Shown: positions 35,417 to 44,527 of the stretch, piece by piece
Numbering within the stretch: the stretch's first letter is position 1
How the letters are laid out: every line of letters begins with the position of its first letter
Source: Sphingomonadales bacterium Ga0077559
Lineage (GTDB): Bacteria > Pseudomonadota > Alphaproteobacteria > Sphingomonadales > Sphingomonadaceae
Direction of reading: 5' to 3'
DNA: 57,310 nucleotides
NCBI GenBank assembly: GCA_001464315.1
Contig: LNFK01000052.1
Location: 1 to 57,310, forward strand
Program-made: the position numbers and the translations under genes
The notes under the pieces: generated by a model
Told to the model about the DNA's origin: nothing
Databases searched by the model: none
Seen by the model: only the letters and a program-made list of their open reading frames with translations

Positions 35417-36622
35417 ATGAACCCGGGAAATTACGATGCGATAATCCTTGGCGCTGGCGGCGCGGGGCTGATGTGTGCGCTTATGGCCGGACAAAACGGA
35501 CGACGGGTGCTGGTGATCGACCATGCCACCGACCCGGGCAAGAAAATCCTGATATCGGGCGGCGGGCGGTGCAATTTCACCAATGTGAATGCGACGACTA
35601 CGCATGCGCAAGAACGCTATCTGTCGGCAAATCCGCATTTCGCGAAGTCGGCGCTTGGACGCTATACCCCGACCGATTTCATCGAAATGGTCAAAGCCCA
35701 TGGCATCACATTTCATGAAAAGACCTTGGGGCAGCTATTTTGCGACGGTAGCGCGCGGCAAATCGTCGAAATGTTGATGGATGAATGCGACCGTTCGGTT
35801 GCCTGCGGCGGTCATGTCGATTTTGCCTTCAACGCGCCGGTGAACGAGGTGTCGCACGACGGCAGCGTATATAGCGTGACCTATAACGGCTTGCATGCGA
35901 GCGCACCGTCGCTGGTCATTGCCACGGGCGGGCCGAGCATCCCCAAGATGGGCGCGACCGGTTTTGCTTATGATCTGGCCCGACAGTTCGGGCTGAAAAT
36001 CGTCGAACCGCGGCCGGCTTTGGTGCCGTTGACGCTCGGCGGCGATGATGTGCTGTTCCGAGAATTGTCGGGCCTATCGGCCGATGTCGTAGCACGCTGC
36101 GGCAAAACCGAATTTCGAGAGGCGGCGCTGCTTACCCATAAAGGACTCTCCGGGCCTGCCGTTCTTCAGATATCCTCTTATTGGCGGCCAGGGCAGCCCG
36201 TGGGCATCGACTTTGTGCCCGACAAAACGCCCGGATGGTTGCGGATACTGAAGCGCGAAAAGCCACGCAGCAATATAAAGGCGGTGCTCGCGGGCGAGCT
36301 ATCGGGCCGTCTCGCCGAGAGATTAGCTGAGCGCCTCGGCGCAAGCGGCAACCTTGCAGATACGCAAGACCGGGCGCTGGAGGAAGCGGAGCGCCATCTT
36401 GCCAATTGGACCTTTATGCCGAACGGCAGCGAAGGCTATGCCAAGGCCGAGGTGACGCTGGGCGGGATCGCAACAGATGCCTTGTCGCAGCAGACGATGG
36501 AGGCGAAAAAGGTGCCCGGTCTCTATTGCATTGGCGAAGCGGTTGATGTCACCGGCTGGCTTGGCGGCTATAATTTCCAATGGGCCTGGGCAAGCGGAAT
36601 GGCGGCGGGGCAGTCACTGTAG
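35417..36622 (+). CDS. YhiN/HI0933-type FAD-dependent oxidoreductase
   Basis: A 401-residue flavoprotein of the HI0933/BaiN family. It has the dinucleotide motif IILGAGGAGLMCALMAGQNG, the family-specific LISGGGRCNFTNVN, LVIATGGPSIPKMGATGFAY, EAALLTHKGLSGPAVLQISS, and a C-terminal GLYCIGEAVDVTGWLGGYNF then QWAWASGMAAG. The biochemical role of most members is unsettled; some reduce steroid or other alkenes. It starts 31 bp from a divergent gene. Confidence 0.92.
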   Translation: MNPGNYDAIILGAGGAGLMCALMAGQNGRRVLVIDHATDPGKKILISGGGRCNFTNVNATTTHAQERYLSANPHFAKSALGRYTPTDFIEMVKAHGITFHEKTLGQLFCDGSARQIVEMLMDECDRSVACGGHVDFAFNAPVNEVSHDGSVYSVTYNGLHASAPSLVIATGGPSIPKMGATGFAYDLARQFGLKIVEPRPALVPLTLGGDDVLFRELSGLSADVVARCGKTEFREAALLTHKGLSGPAVLQISSYWRPGQPVGIDFVPDKTPGWLRILKREKPRSNIKAVLAGELSGRLAERLAERLGASGNLADTQDRALEEAERHLANWTFMPNGSEGYAKAEVTLGGIATDALSQQTMEAKKVPGLYCIGEAVDVTGWLGGYNFQWAWASGMAAGQSL

Positions 36623-36741
36623 CCACCGATAAAACTGTTGCTGAAGTGCAACATATTCGCATTTAAATAGCTTGTAGTGCATCCTAATCGTCCGTTTCGG
36701 TGTTTCTTCATTGTCATTCAAAGACATGAAAGAAAAACCCA

Positions 36742-37575
36742 ATGAAAATCACCAAGTTTCTGATGCTCGCATCGGCGTCACTCGCGTTTGTCGCAACCCC
36801 CGCATTTGCCCAGTCCGAAGACGAAGAATGGGAAGGCGCGTATATCGGCGGCTCTATTGGCTTGGCTGCACAAAATAACGACCGAAATGAAGGCGTTGTT
36901 TTCGACACCAATCTCGACGGCAATTTTGACAACAACGTCAATACAGTCGCGGGCGCAAATGCATTTTCGCCAGGCTTCTGCGGAGGTGCGGCTACAGGAC
37001 GTACGCCAATCGAAGGCTGCCGCGGTGACAAGGATGGTCTCGAATATAATATCCGTGCCGGTTATGACAGCCAAATGGGCAATATCGTCGTCGGTTTTGT
37101 CCTCGAAGCTGGCAAGAACGAAGCGGTCGATAGCGTAACAGCCTTCAGCACAACGCCCGCCAATTATGTGTTCACACGTGAACTCGATTACACATTGCAG
37201 GCGCGCGCGCGCGTTGGCTATGCGGCACGTGGCGCATTATTTTATGCAACGGGCGGTGCGGCTTATGCCAAGATTGACAACAGCTTTACGTCGTCAAACA
37301 CAGCGAACAGCTTCACCACTAATGGCAGCACCAAGAGCTGGGGCTATTCCTATGGCGGCGGTGCTGAGGTGAAGGTCGCCAAAAACCTGTCGATCGGTCT
37401 TGAATATCTGTACACCAACTATGTCGACGACGACTATCGCGTATCGGTCGGTCGCGGCACAGCGCCGGCGACCAATCCGTTCCTTCTGGTCAACCCAGCG
37501 GGCACCGAAATGCGCCGCGATGACAGCGATTTTGATATGCACAATATCCGTTTTACTGCAGCGCTCCGTTTCTAA
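36742..37575 (+). CDS. Outer-membrane beta-barrel protein
   Basis: A 277-residue secreted protein with signal peptide MKITKFLMLASASLAFVATP, cut after AFA. EWEGAYIGGSIGLAAQNND starts the first strand, and alternating aromatic strands follow (YNIRAGYDSQMGNIVVGFVL, YTLQARARVGYAARGALFYA, LSIGLEYLYTNYVDDDYRV). It ends IRFTAALRF with a terminal Phe. This is the OmpW/OmpA-like barrel family (small 8-stranded OMPs) without a peptidoglycan-binding domain. Two Cys in GFCGGAATGRTPIEGC may form a loop disulfide. Function is probably structural or host/environment interaction. A strong terminator follows. Confidence 0.9.
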   Translation: MKITKFLMLASASLAFVATPAFAQSEDEEWEGAYIGGSIGLAAQNNDRNEGVVFDTNLDGNFDNNVNTVAGANAFSPGFCGGAATGRTPIEGCRGDKDGLEYNIRAGYDSQMGNIVVGFVLEAGKNEAVDSVTAFSTTPANYVFTRELDYTLQARARVGYAARGALFYATGGAAYAKIDNSFTSSNTANSFTTNGSTKSWGYSYGGGAEVKVAKNLSIGLEYLYTNYVDDDYRVSVGRGTAPATNPFLLVNPAGTEMRRDDSDFDMHNIRFTAALRF

Positions 37576-37591
37576 GACGACGGATTAAGCA

Positions 37592-37630
37592 CAAAAAAAG
37601 GGCGCTGGTGAAAGCCAGCGCCCTTTTTGT
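37592..37630. terminator. Bidirectional terminator between OMP and typA
   Basis: The stem GGGCGCTGG (37600-37608) pairs with CCAGCGCCC (37615-37623) around a 6-base loop. An A run precedes it and a T run follows, so it can end both the OMP transcript and the convergent typA transcript. Confidence 0.92.
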
Positions 37631-37635
37631 TGCCT

Positions 37636-39456
37636 TTATGCAGCTTGTTTGGCGCGGCTTTGTTTCTTGCGCTCGTTCGGATCGAGGAAGCGTTTGCGCA
37701 GGCGGATGTTCTTGGGCGTTACTTCGACCATTTCGTCGTCGTCGACATAGGCAATTGCTTGCTCGAGCGTCATCCGCCACGGCGGGGTCAAGCGGATCGC
37801 GTCGTCTTTACCGGTCGAACGGAAGTTGGTGAGCTGCTTTGACTTCATTGGATTGACTTCGAGGTCGTCGGGCTTGGCATTTTCGCCAATGATCATGCCT
37901 TCGTACAGTGCTTCACCAGGCGATACCATCAGGATGCCGCGTTCTTCCAACGGTCCAAGCGCGTACGCAACTGCTTCACCTGCGCCGTTCGAAATCAGCA
38001 CGCCATTTTTGCGGCCTTCGATCTTACCCTTATGCGGGCCGTATTTTTCGAATAGGCGGTTCATGATGCCTGTGCCGCGCGTGTCGGAGAGGAATTCGCC
38101 ATGATAACCGATCAGGCCGCGTGACGGCGCGCTGAAGGTAATACGCGTCTTGCCGCCGCCCGACGGACGCATGTCGGTAAGGTCGCCCTTACGAACAGCC
38201 ATTTTTTCAACAACAGTGCCCGAATATTCGTCATCGACGTCGATCACGACGGTTTCATAAGGCTCGGTCGGCTTGCCATGTTCGTCTTCGCCAAACAGAA
38301 CGCGCGGGCGCGAGATGCCGAGTTCGAACCCTTCGCGGCGCATTGTTTCAATAAGAACGCCCAACTGAAGCTCTCCGCGTCCAGCTACTTCGAAGCTGTC
38401 CTTGTCAGCGGCTTCGGTGATGCGCACGGCGACGTTGCTCTCGGCTTCGCGCATCAGGCGGTCGCGGATCATTCGGCTAGTAACCTTGGTGCCTTCGCGG
38501 CCAGCCATCGGACTGTCGTTGACCGAGAAACGCATCGACAATGTCGGAGGATCGATTGGTTGCGCATGCAGCGGCTCGGTAACGCTCGGCTCGGCGATGG
38601 TGTCGGCCACAGTCGCGGTGGTCATACCGGCGATGGAGATGATGTCGCCAGCCTTGGCCTCTTCGACGGGTACGCGCTCAAGGCCGCGGAATGACATGAT
38701 TTTCGACGCGCGGCCGGTTTCGACGATTTTGCCGTCGGGGCTGAGTGCGTGGATCTGCTGGTTCACCTTGACGGTGCCCGACAGCACGAGACCGGTGAGA
38801 ATACGGCCAAGGAAATTGTCGCGGTCGAGCAGGGTAACCAGCATCTTGAACTCGCCGTCGACATCGGCCTTCGGAGCGGGGACATGGCTGACGATGGTTT
38901 CGAACATCGGTGTCAACGTGCCTTCGCGGCGGTCCGGGTCAGTCGACGCATAGCCGTTGCGGCCCGATGCGTAGAGCACCGGGAAATCGAGTTGCTCATC
39001 GGTCGCATCGAGCGACACGAACAGGTCGAATACTTCGTCGAGTACTTCCTGAATGCGCTCATCGGGACGGTCGACCTTGTTGACGACAACGATCGGACGC
39101 AGCCCAAGCGCCAAGGCCTTACCAGTCACGAACTTCGTCTGCGGCATAGCGCCTTCGGACGCATCGACGAGCAAGATAACGCCATCGACCATCGACAGGA
39201 TACGCTCGACTTCGCCGCCGAAGTCCGCGTGTCCGGGCGTGTCGACGATATTGATGCGCGTATCTTCCCATTCGACCGACGTGCACTTTGCGAGAATCGT
39301 AATGCCGCGTTCTTTTTCGAGATCGTTCGAATCCATCGCACGTTCTTCAACGCGCTGATTGTCGCGGAAGGTGCCAGATTGGCGGAAAAGCTGGTCAACC
39401 AATGTGGTTTTGCCGTGGTCAACGTGCGCGATAATCGCGATATTGCGAAGGGACAT
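37636..39456 (-). CDS. typA: Translational GTPase TypA/BipA
   Basis: A 606-residue ribosome-associated GTPase for 50S assembly and low-temperature or stress adaptation. The start is the ATG at 39456 ([20 protein letters not shown]), not the long extension to 39687. GTPase motifs are [10 protein letters not shown], the switch region [29 protein letters not shown] and NKVDRPDER. The C-terminal BipA-specific domain includes [20 protein letters not shown] and [20 protein letters not shown]. Full length and ordinary for the family. A 33-bp inverted repeat lies upstream, between this gene and the divergent BASS transporter gene. Confidence 0.97.
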   Translation of the reverse strand: MSLRNIAIIAHVDHGKTTLVDQLFRQSGTFRDNQRVEERAMDSNDLEKERGITILAKCTSVEWEDTRINIVDTPGHADFGGEVERILSMVDGVILLVDASEGAMPQTKFVTGKALALGLRPIVVVNKVDRPDERIQEVLDEVFDLFVSLDATDEQLDFPVLYASGRNGYASTDPDRREGTLTPMFETIVSHVPAPKADVDGEFKMLVTLLDRDNFLGRILTGLVLSGTVKVNQQIHALSPDGKIVETGRASKIMSFRGLERVPVEEAKAGDIISIAGMTTATVADTIAEPSVTEPLHAQPIDPPTLSMRFSVNDSPMAGREGTKVTSRMIRDRLMREAESNVAVRITEAADKDSFEVAGRGELQLGVLIETMRREGFELGISRPRVLFGEDEHGKPTEPYETVVIDVDDEYSGTVVEKMAVRKGDLTDMRPSGGGKTRITFSAPSRGLIGYHGEFLSDTRGTGIMNRLFEKYGPHKGKIEGRKNGVLISNGAGEAVAYALGPLEERGILMVSPGEALYEGMIIGENAKPDDLEVNPMKSKQLTNFRSTGKDDAIRLTPPWRMTLEQAIAYVDDDEMVEVTPKNIRLRKRFLDPNERKKQSRAKQAA

Positions 39457-39526
39457 AGAGTATTGCCTTTTGGGAGTGGGGTGACCGCAATCACCCGATT
39501 TCGCCGCGCCCTTAACGTAAAGTTCG

Positions 39527-39559
39527 TTGCAGCGCAACATCGCTGCTGTTGCATTGCAA
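39527..39559. repeat. 33-bp imperfect inverted repeat in the typA/BASS intergenic region
   Basis: TTGCAGCGCAACA (39527-39539) and TGTTGCATTGCAA (39547-39559) are inverted copies matching at 11 of 13 positions, around a 7-base centre. It sits 71 bp upstream of the typA ATG and about 26 bp before the BASS ATG. It may be an operator for one or both genes, or a leader hairpin. Confidence 0.6.
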
Positions 39560-39584
39560 GTTATGTGTGGCCAAAGCAGCCGCC

Positions 39585-40541
39585 ATGATTGCCCGTATCT
39601 TTGCAGACCGCTTCGTTCTCCTGTTGCTTGCAACGATAGTTTTGGCGAGCGTTTTGCCGGTTCGTGGGCAAGCTGCAGAGACCGCATCGCTGATCTCGAT
39701 GGCGGCCATATTCCTGCTGTTTTTCCTCAACGGAGTTCGCCTGCCACGCGACGAGGTGCTGCACGGGGCGCGCAACTGGCGGCTTCAAGGGGCGATATTC
39801 CTGTTTGTGTTCGGGGTTATGCCGATGGTCGGTTTGGGCTTGTCACATATGTTCGATAACATCCTGCCTGCCACGCTCGCTTTGGGTTTGTTATTCGCGG
39901 GCATATTGCCTTCAACAATCCAGTCGGCTGCTGCTTACAGCGCGCTTGCCAAGGGTAATGTCGCGGCGTCCGTTGTTGCGGCGGCCCTGGTCAATTTGTT
40001 CGGCGTGGTTTTGTCGCCTTTGCTGTTCGCGGCGCTGGCGCATGTGGGCGAGGCTAATGTCTCGGGTGAAGCGGTGGGCCGGATTGCGCTGATATTATTG
40101 CTGCCGTTCGCGCTCGGGCAATTATCGCAACGATGGTTCAAGCCGTGGGTTGATGGCCACAAGTCGCTAGCGACATGGATGGACCGGTTTTCGATTGCGA
40201 TTGCGGTCTATGTAGCATTTTCCGGAGCGGTCGTCGCTGGCATCTGGAGCATTGTACGCGGAGACGAACTGGGCTGGCTGGCTGTCGCGTTGTCGGTCAT
40301 GCTCGCAGTCGGCTTCGGTGGTTCATGGCTGCTCGGCGGGATTATGAAATTGCCGCGCGGCGACCGGATTACTATGCTATTTTCAAGTGGCCAGAAAAGC
40401 ATCGCGATTGGCGCGCCATTGGCGGCCACGATATTCCCGCCCGCGATTGCCGGAATGGTGCTGCTACCAACGCTGGCTTATCATATGGCGCAGTTGATCC
40501 TCTCTGCGCCGTTGGCGACGCATCTGGCTAAAGACTCCTGA
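39585..40541 (+). CDS. Bile acid:sodium symporter-like (BASS) family transporter
   Basis: An inner-membrane protein of 318 residues with about nine or ten hydrophobic segments, of the SBF-like (BASS/ARSB-like) family. Marks are LISMAAIFLLFFLNGVRLPR, LLFAGILPSTIQSAAAYSAL, AALVNLFGVVLSPLLFAAL and LFSSGQKSIAIGAPLAATIF near the C-terminus. These carry organic anions with sodium; the substrate is unknown. The ATG at 39585 is chosen because it begins at the first helix. Its 3' end overlaps the convergent permease gene by 14 bp. Confidence 0.9.
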   Translation: MIARIFADRFVLLLLATIVLASVLPVRGQAAETASLISMAAIFLLFFLNGVRLPRDEVLHGARNWRLQGAIFLFVFGVMPMVGLGLSHMFDNILPATLALGLLFAGILPSTIQSAAAYSALAKGNVAASVVAAALVNLFGVVLSPLLFAALAHVGEANVSGEAVGRIALILLLPFALGQLSQRWFKPWVDGHKSLATWMDRFSIAIAVYVAFSGAVVAGIWSIVRGDELGWLAVALSVMLAVGFGGSWLLGGIMKLPRGDRITMLFSSGQKSIAIGAPLAATIFPPAIAGMVLLPTLAYHMAQLILSAPLATHLAKDS

Positions 40542-43026
40542 GAGCTTCCGAGGGCCTTGCGGCCAATATCGGCAACGAGCCAACGATGCCCAGAACGAAG
40601 GTCAAACCTGCGCCGCCGACCAGGGTCAGCATTAATATCCCGTAATCTGGCGCAAAGCTGAAATCGAAGATTTGCACCACAACATACCATGCCGCGCCCA
40701 TGCCGAGCGCAAGTGACAGTAAACCGAGCACAACCGCCAATATGCCATATTCCATGGCCTGCGCGCCCAATATCTGCCTGCGCGTACCGCCAAGCATTTT
40801 GGTGATCACCGCGTCGTAGATGCGGGACTGGCGCGCAGCGGCAATGGCGCCCACCAATACGGCGATTCCCGCCAAGATGGCGATCGAAGCAGCGGCGGCG
40901 ATGGCTTGCGCCATTTGGGAGAGCAATGTGGTAATCTGTGCGGTGACTTCGCCGACTTCGATAAGCGAGGATGATGGGAAGGCGGGCGGCAAGGCTTTGG
41001 CCAGCGTCCGCTCTGCGTTCTTCGACACCGTCAAAGTCGCGACCATATTGTGCGGTGCGGCGTCGAGGCTGCCCGGAGAGAACACCATCACATAATTGAG
41101 GCCGAAATTTTCCCAATTGACGGTGCGAAGCGAAGCGATTTTGGCGGGTACTTCGACGCCAAGCAGGCTGACCGTCAGGCTGTCGCCAATGCCGACATCG
41201 AGCACTTCGGCGATTTCGGCGTCGAGGCTGACAAGCGCGGGGCCTTTATAGTCGGCTGGCCACCATTCGCCCGCGACAAGCTCGCTGCCTTTGGGAACGG
41301 TGGGGCTGTAGGTCAAACCACGGTCGCCGTTGAGTACCCATGCGCCTTCTGGCAACTCCTCCAACTGGTCGACACGCTGGCCGCCATATTCGATGATCGT
41401 GCCGCGCAAGGCGGGGATGAGGTTTATTGTACCGTTGGGGTCGGCGTCCTTGACCATCGACGTGAATTTCGCCGCGCCGTCGCGGGGAATGTCGAGCACG
41501 AAAAAGCTCGGCGCGCGTTCGGGGACGCTGGTTTTGATCTCGTTATTGATGCTGGTCTGGATGGCGGCGAGCGTGACGAACAGGGTGAGCCCGAGGCCAA
41601 GAGCAACCACCAAAGCCTGCGTCTGCGCGCCGGGGCGGTGCAGGTTGGCGAGTGCGAGGCGGGGCAGTGGTGCCTTGGGGCGCGGCAGGCGAATGGCTAT
41701 GAAGCGCAGAAGGAAGGCTATGCCGGTGAGGAGCAGTAGGAGACCGAACGCCGCGCCAATGAAGGCAAGCGAGAAAAGGGGTTCGCGTGCGGTCACAACG
41801 GCAAGCGCGACAATGGCGCAGATAGCCGCAACCACCCAGATCGTGCTACGCTTGTCGATGCGACTGTCGCCCTCGACAATGGCGCGGAAAAGGCCTGCTG
41901 CGGGCACCGTGCGGGCGCGGGCGAGCGGGGGCAGGGCAAAGGCGAGCGCGATCAGCAGGCCGTAGATCCCGCTCACGGCCAATGGCAGCGAGTGCAGATT
42001 GAAGCCCGGCGCAACGGGCAATATGTCGCCTGCGACCCAGCCGATTGCCATCGGCATGACGCTGCCGACTGCCAGACCGACCAATATTGCCACCGAAGCA
42101 ACCGCTAGGATTTGCAGCATATAGATGCGGAAAATCGTCTGGCTGTCAGCGCCGGTGACTTTCAGCGTGGCGATGCTCGCGCGCTTGCTCGCGAGGTAAC
42201 TGCCGACACCGTTGCCAACGCCGATGCCCGCGATGACCAAAGCTGCGAGACCGACCAACGTCAGGAACTGCCCCATCCGCTCGATAAACCGCCGCGTACC
42301 CGGCGCGCCATTCGAGCGGTCGGTGATGTCCCAGCCTGCCGAAGGGAATTGTGCCTCTAGCGCTTTGGCTACGGCGGCTGCATCTTGGTCAGGCGCGAGC
42401 TTGATTCGATATTTCGCTTCATACATGCTGCCCGGCTGGATCAGGCCGGTGTCGGGAAGCGATTGCATGTTGATAATTGCAACGGGACCCAACGTAAAGC
42501 CCTCGCCCAAGCGGTCCGGTTCTTCGTCGATGATCCCTGCCACTTTGAACGTCGCTTCGCCAAAGCGGACCGTGCCGCCGGTCTCGATGTCGAGCCGTTC
42601 GGACAGGGTAGGGCCGACATATATCTCGCCCTTGGCAGGCGCTTTGACGATGCCGCCGTCACGCAGCTTAAGCGCGCCGTAATGCGGGTAGACATTGTCG
42701 ATGGCTTTGAGTTCGGCCAGCAAACTATCTTCGCCAATAGCCATCGCTCTCAGCCGCACTGTTTCGGAAACCGACCCTGCCTTGCGCAGCGCGGCCATCT
42801 CGGCCTCGGTTGCCTCGCGCTGGGCAATGCCAATTTCAACGTCGCCGCCCAATATCGTCTGCCCGCGCCGCGAAAGTTCGTCGGCAATCCCGGCCGTAAG
42901 GCTACCAATCGCCGCCAATGTAGCGACACCCAGAAACAGGCAGATCGCAAGCAGGCGAAGCCCACGAATGCGCACTGACACGTCACGGCGGGAAATGCGC
43001 CAGATCGCGGCGAGTGGAAGGCTCAA
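40528..43026 (-). CDS. ABC transporter permease, FtsX-like (YbbP type)
   Basis: An 832-residue inner-membrane permease with two FtsX-like domains and about ten membrane segments. It opens MSLPLAAIWRISRRDVSVRI. An ILGGDVEIGIAQREATEAEM region typical of YbbP begins the large periplasmic domain, and pairs of helix clusters end the protein. It starts with TTG at 43026, overlapping the TGA of the ATPase gene (TTGA), with GGAGAG 6 bases upstream. This is the YbbA/YbbP pair with TesA, a conserved locus thought to act on lipids or lysophospholipids in the envelope. Its substrate has not been established. Confidence 0.9.
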   Translation of the reverse strand: MSLPLAAIWRISRRDVSVRIRGLRLLAICLFLGVATLAAIGSLTAGIADELSRRGQTILGGDVEIGIAQREATEAEMAALRKAGSVSETVRLRAMAIGEDSLLAELKAIDNVYPHYGALKLRDGGIVKAPAKGEIYVGPTLSERLDIETGGTVRFGEATFKVAGIIDEEPDRLGEGFTLGPVAIINMQSLPDTGLIQPGSMYEAKYRIKLAPDQDAAAVAKALEAQFPSAGWDITDRSNGAPGTRRFIERMGQFLTLVGLAALVIAGIGVGNGVGSYLASKRASIATLKVTGADSQTIFRIYMLQILAVASVAILVGLAVGSVMPMAIGWVAGDILPVAPGFNLHSLPLAVSGIYGLLIALAFALPPLARARTVPAAGLFRAIVEGDSRIDKRSTIWVVAAICAIVALAVVTAREPLFSLAFIGAAFGLLLLLTGIAFLLRFIAIRLPRPKAPLPRLALANLHRPGAQTQALVVALGLGLTLFVTLAAIQTSINNEIKTSVPERAPSFFVLDIPRDGAAKFTSMVKDADPNGTINLIPALRGTIIEYGGQRVDQLEELPEGAWVLNGDRGLTYSPTVPKGSELVAGEWWPADYKGPALVSLDAEIAEVLDVGIGDSLTVSLLGVEVPAKIASLRTVNWENFGLNYVMVFSPGSLDAAPHNMVATLTVSKNAERTLAKALPPAFPSSSLIEVGEVTAQITTLLSQMAQAIAAAASIAILAGIAVLVGAIAAARQSRIYDAVITKMLGGTRRQILGAQAMEYGILAVVLGLLSLALGMGAAWYVVVQIFDFSFAPDYGILMLTLVGGAGLTFVLGIVGSLPILAARPSEALRSL

Positions 43027-43724
43027 GCCACGCTCTCCACCACATGGCCGTCGTGCATTGTGATAATCCGGTCACACTTCTTGGCAAGGTCGGGGTCGTG
43101 GGTGATGATGAGCAGCGTAGCGCCCAACGCAGCGCGGCGTTCGAACAGCAGGTCGATAATCGATGTTCCCGTTGAGCCGTCAAGATTGCCTGTAGGTTCG
43201 TCCGCAAAAATGATCTTCGGTGCTGCCGCCATGGCACGGGCAATCGCCACGCGCTGTTGCTCGCCGCCCGAAAGCTGAGACGGATAATGAGTCAGACGAT
43301 GCCCAAGGCCGACGGCTTCCAATTCAGCCTCGGCTCGGCCGAACGGGTCATCGATTCCAGCCAATTCCATCGGGATCGCGACATTTTCAAGTGCAGTCAT
43401 CGTGGGCAGCAAGTGAAACGCCTGCAAAACAATGCCAATCCGTCCTCGCCGTGCGCGTGCCAGTTCATCTTCGTCAAGTTTGGTAAAATCGAGGCCATCG
43501 ACCAGCACCGTACCGCCGCTGGCCTGCTCCAATCCCGCCAGCACCGCCATCAGCGAAGATTTGCCCGACCCCGAAGGCCCAAGCAACGCAACGCTGCTGT
43601 CATAGGGGACTTCAAGATCGACCCCGCGTAAAATCGACACTTCGGCGTCGTTCGAACCAAGGCTTAGGGTGACATTTGCCGCGCGGATTGCCATATCCGG
43701 CGATGACGTGATGGGAGCGTGCAA
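43023..43724 (-). CDS. ABC transporter ATP-binding protein (YbbA/LolD type)
   Basis: A 233-residue ATPase. Walker A GPSGSGKSSLMAVLAGLEQ, the Q-loop in GIVLQAFHLLP, signature SQLSGGEQQRVAIARAM, Walker B IIFADEPTGNLDG and the switch His in LLIITHDPD are all present. It pairs with the FtsX-like permease, whose start overlaps this stop. The frame begins at TTG 43724, 13 bases from the TTG start of divergent tesA; an ATG at 43694 (MAIRAANVTLSLG) is a good alternative start. The true start is unsettled. Confidence 0.92.
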   Translation of the reverse strand: MHAPITSSPDMAIRAANVTLSLGSNDAEVSILRGVDLEVPYDSSVALLGPSGSGKSSLMAVLAGLEQASGGTVLVDGLDFTKLDEDELARARRGRIGIVLQAFHLLPTMTALENVAIPMELAGIDDPFGRAEAELEAVGLGHRLTHYPSQLSGGEQQRVAIARAMAAAPKIIFADEPTGNLDGSTGTSIIDLLFERRAALGATLLIITHDPDLAKKCDRIITMHDGHVVESVA

Positions 43725-43736
43725 GGAGATAGCCTT

Positions 43737-44447
43737 TTGAAACGTAGTTCTGGTCTATATGGGGCGTTTGCCCTGCTTCTCCAAGTGCTAGTTGGCTGCG
43801 GGCCAGCAGCAGAATCGACGAAAAGCGAACCAGCTTCTGCAAAGAGCGAAGCGCCTGCGCAATATGACCGTCTGGTAGTCGCATTTGGTGACAGTCTGTA
43901 CGCCGGATACCGGCTTGCGCCTAATGAGGGTCTCGCGCCTCAGCTTCAAGCGGCGTTGAAGGCTGAGGGGATCAATGCGCGTGTTCACAATGCTGGCGTT
44001 TCCGGAGACACCACTGGCGCAGGCAAATCGCGGTTGAGCTTTGTGCTCGATAATCTTGAGCGAAAGCCTGATTTGGTGGTTCTCGGGCTCGGCGGCAACG
44101 ATATGTTGCGCGGGATCAAGCCCGAGGAAACCAAAGCCAATATGGTCGCAATGTTGGACGAACTCAAAAAGCGCGACATTCCGGTTGTGCTGACAGGGAT
44201 GCTGGCTGCACCGAATCTAGGGCAGGATTATGCAAACGCTTTCAATGGCTTATTCCCGCAACTGGCAAAGCAATATGGTGCGCCGCTTTATCCATTTTTC
44301 CTCAACGGGGTAGTGACCGATAAGGGGATGATGCTGCCCGACGGCATCCACCCAAATGCAAAAGGCGTATCGCGGGTGGTCGAAGGATTATCGCCGCTGG
44401 TCGAAGCTGCTTTGAAGGAACAGGGTAATACTGTATTAGAAAAATAA
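43737..44447 (+). CDS. tesA: GDSL-type arylesterase/acyl-CoA thioesterase TesA, lipoprotein
   Basis: A 236-residue SGNH hydrolase. A lipoprotein signal, MKRSSGLYGAFALLLQVLVG followed by Cys, anchors it in the envelope. Catalytic blocks are VAFGDSLYAGYRL (Ser), GVSGDTTGAG (Gly), LGGNDMLRG (Asn) and DGIHPN (Asp/His). TesA-type enzymes cleave acyl-CoA and lysophospholipid esters. The start is TTG 43737, with AAGGAG 8 bases upstream; the GTG at 43719 adds six residues without a better site. It is divergent from the ABC pair, the usual ybbA-ybbP/tesA arrangement. Confidence 0.92.
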   Translation: MKRSSGLYGAFALLLQVLVGCGPAAESTKSEPASAKSEAPAQYDRLVVAFGDSLYAGYRLAPNEGLAPQLQAALKAEGINARVHNAGVSGDTTGAGKSRLSFVLDNLERKPDLVVLGLGGNDMLRGIKPEETKANMVAMLDELKKRDIPVVLTGMLAAPNLGQDYANAFNGLFPQLAKQYGAPLYPFFLNGVVTDKGMMLPDGIHPNAKGVSRVVEGLSPLVEAALKEQGNTVLEK

Positions 44448-44527
44448 TACAGCTGGGGACGGAAGTGCTTGAAATGGTCGGGCACTCGTTCCATCTGTTG
44501 GTGACTTAAGGCCAGAGGGAAGAAGCG

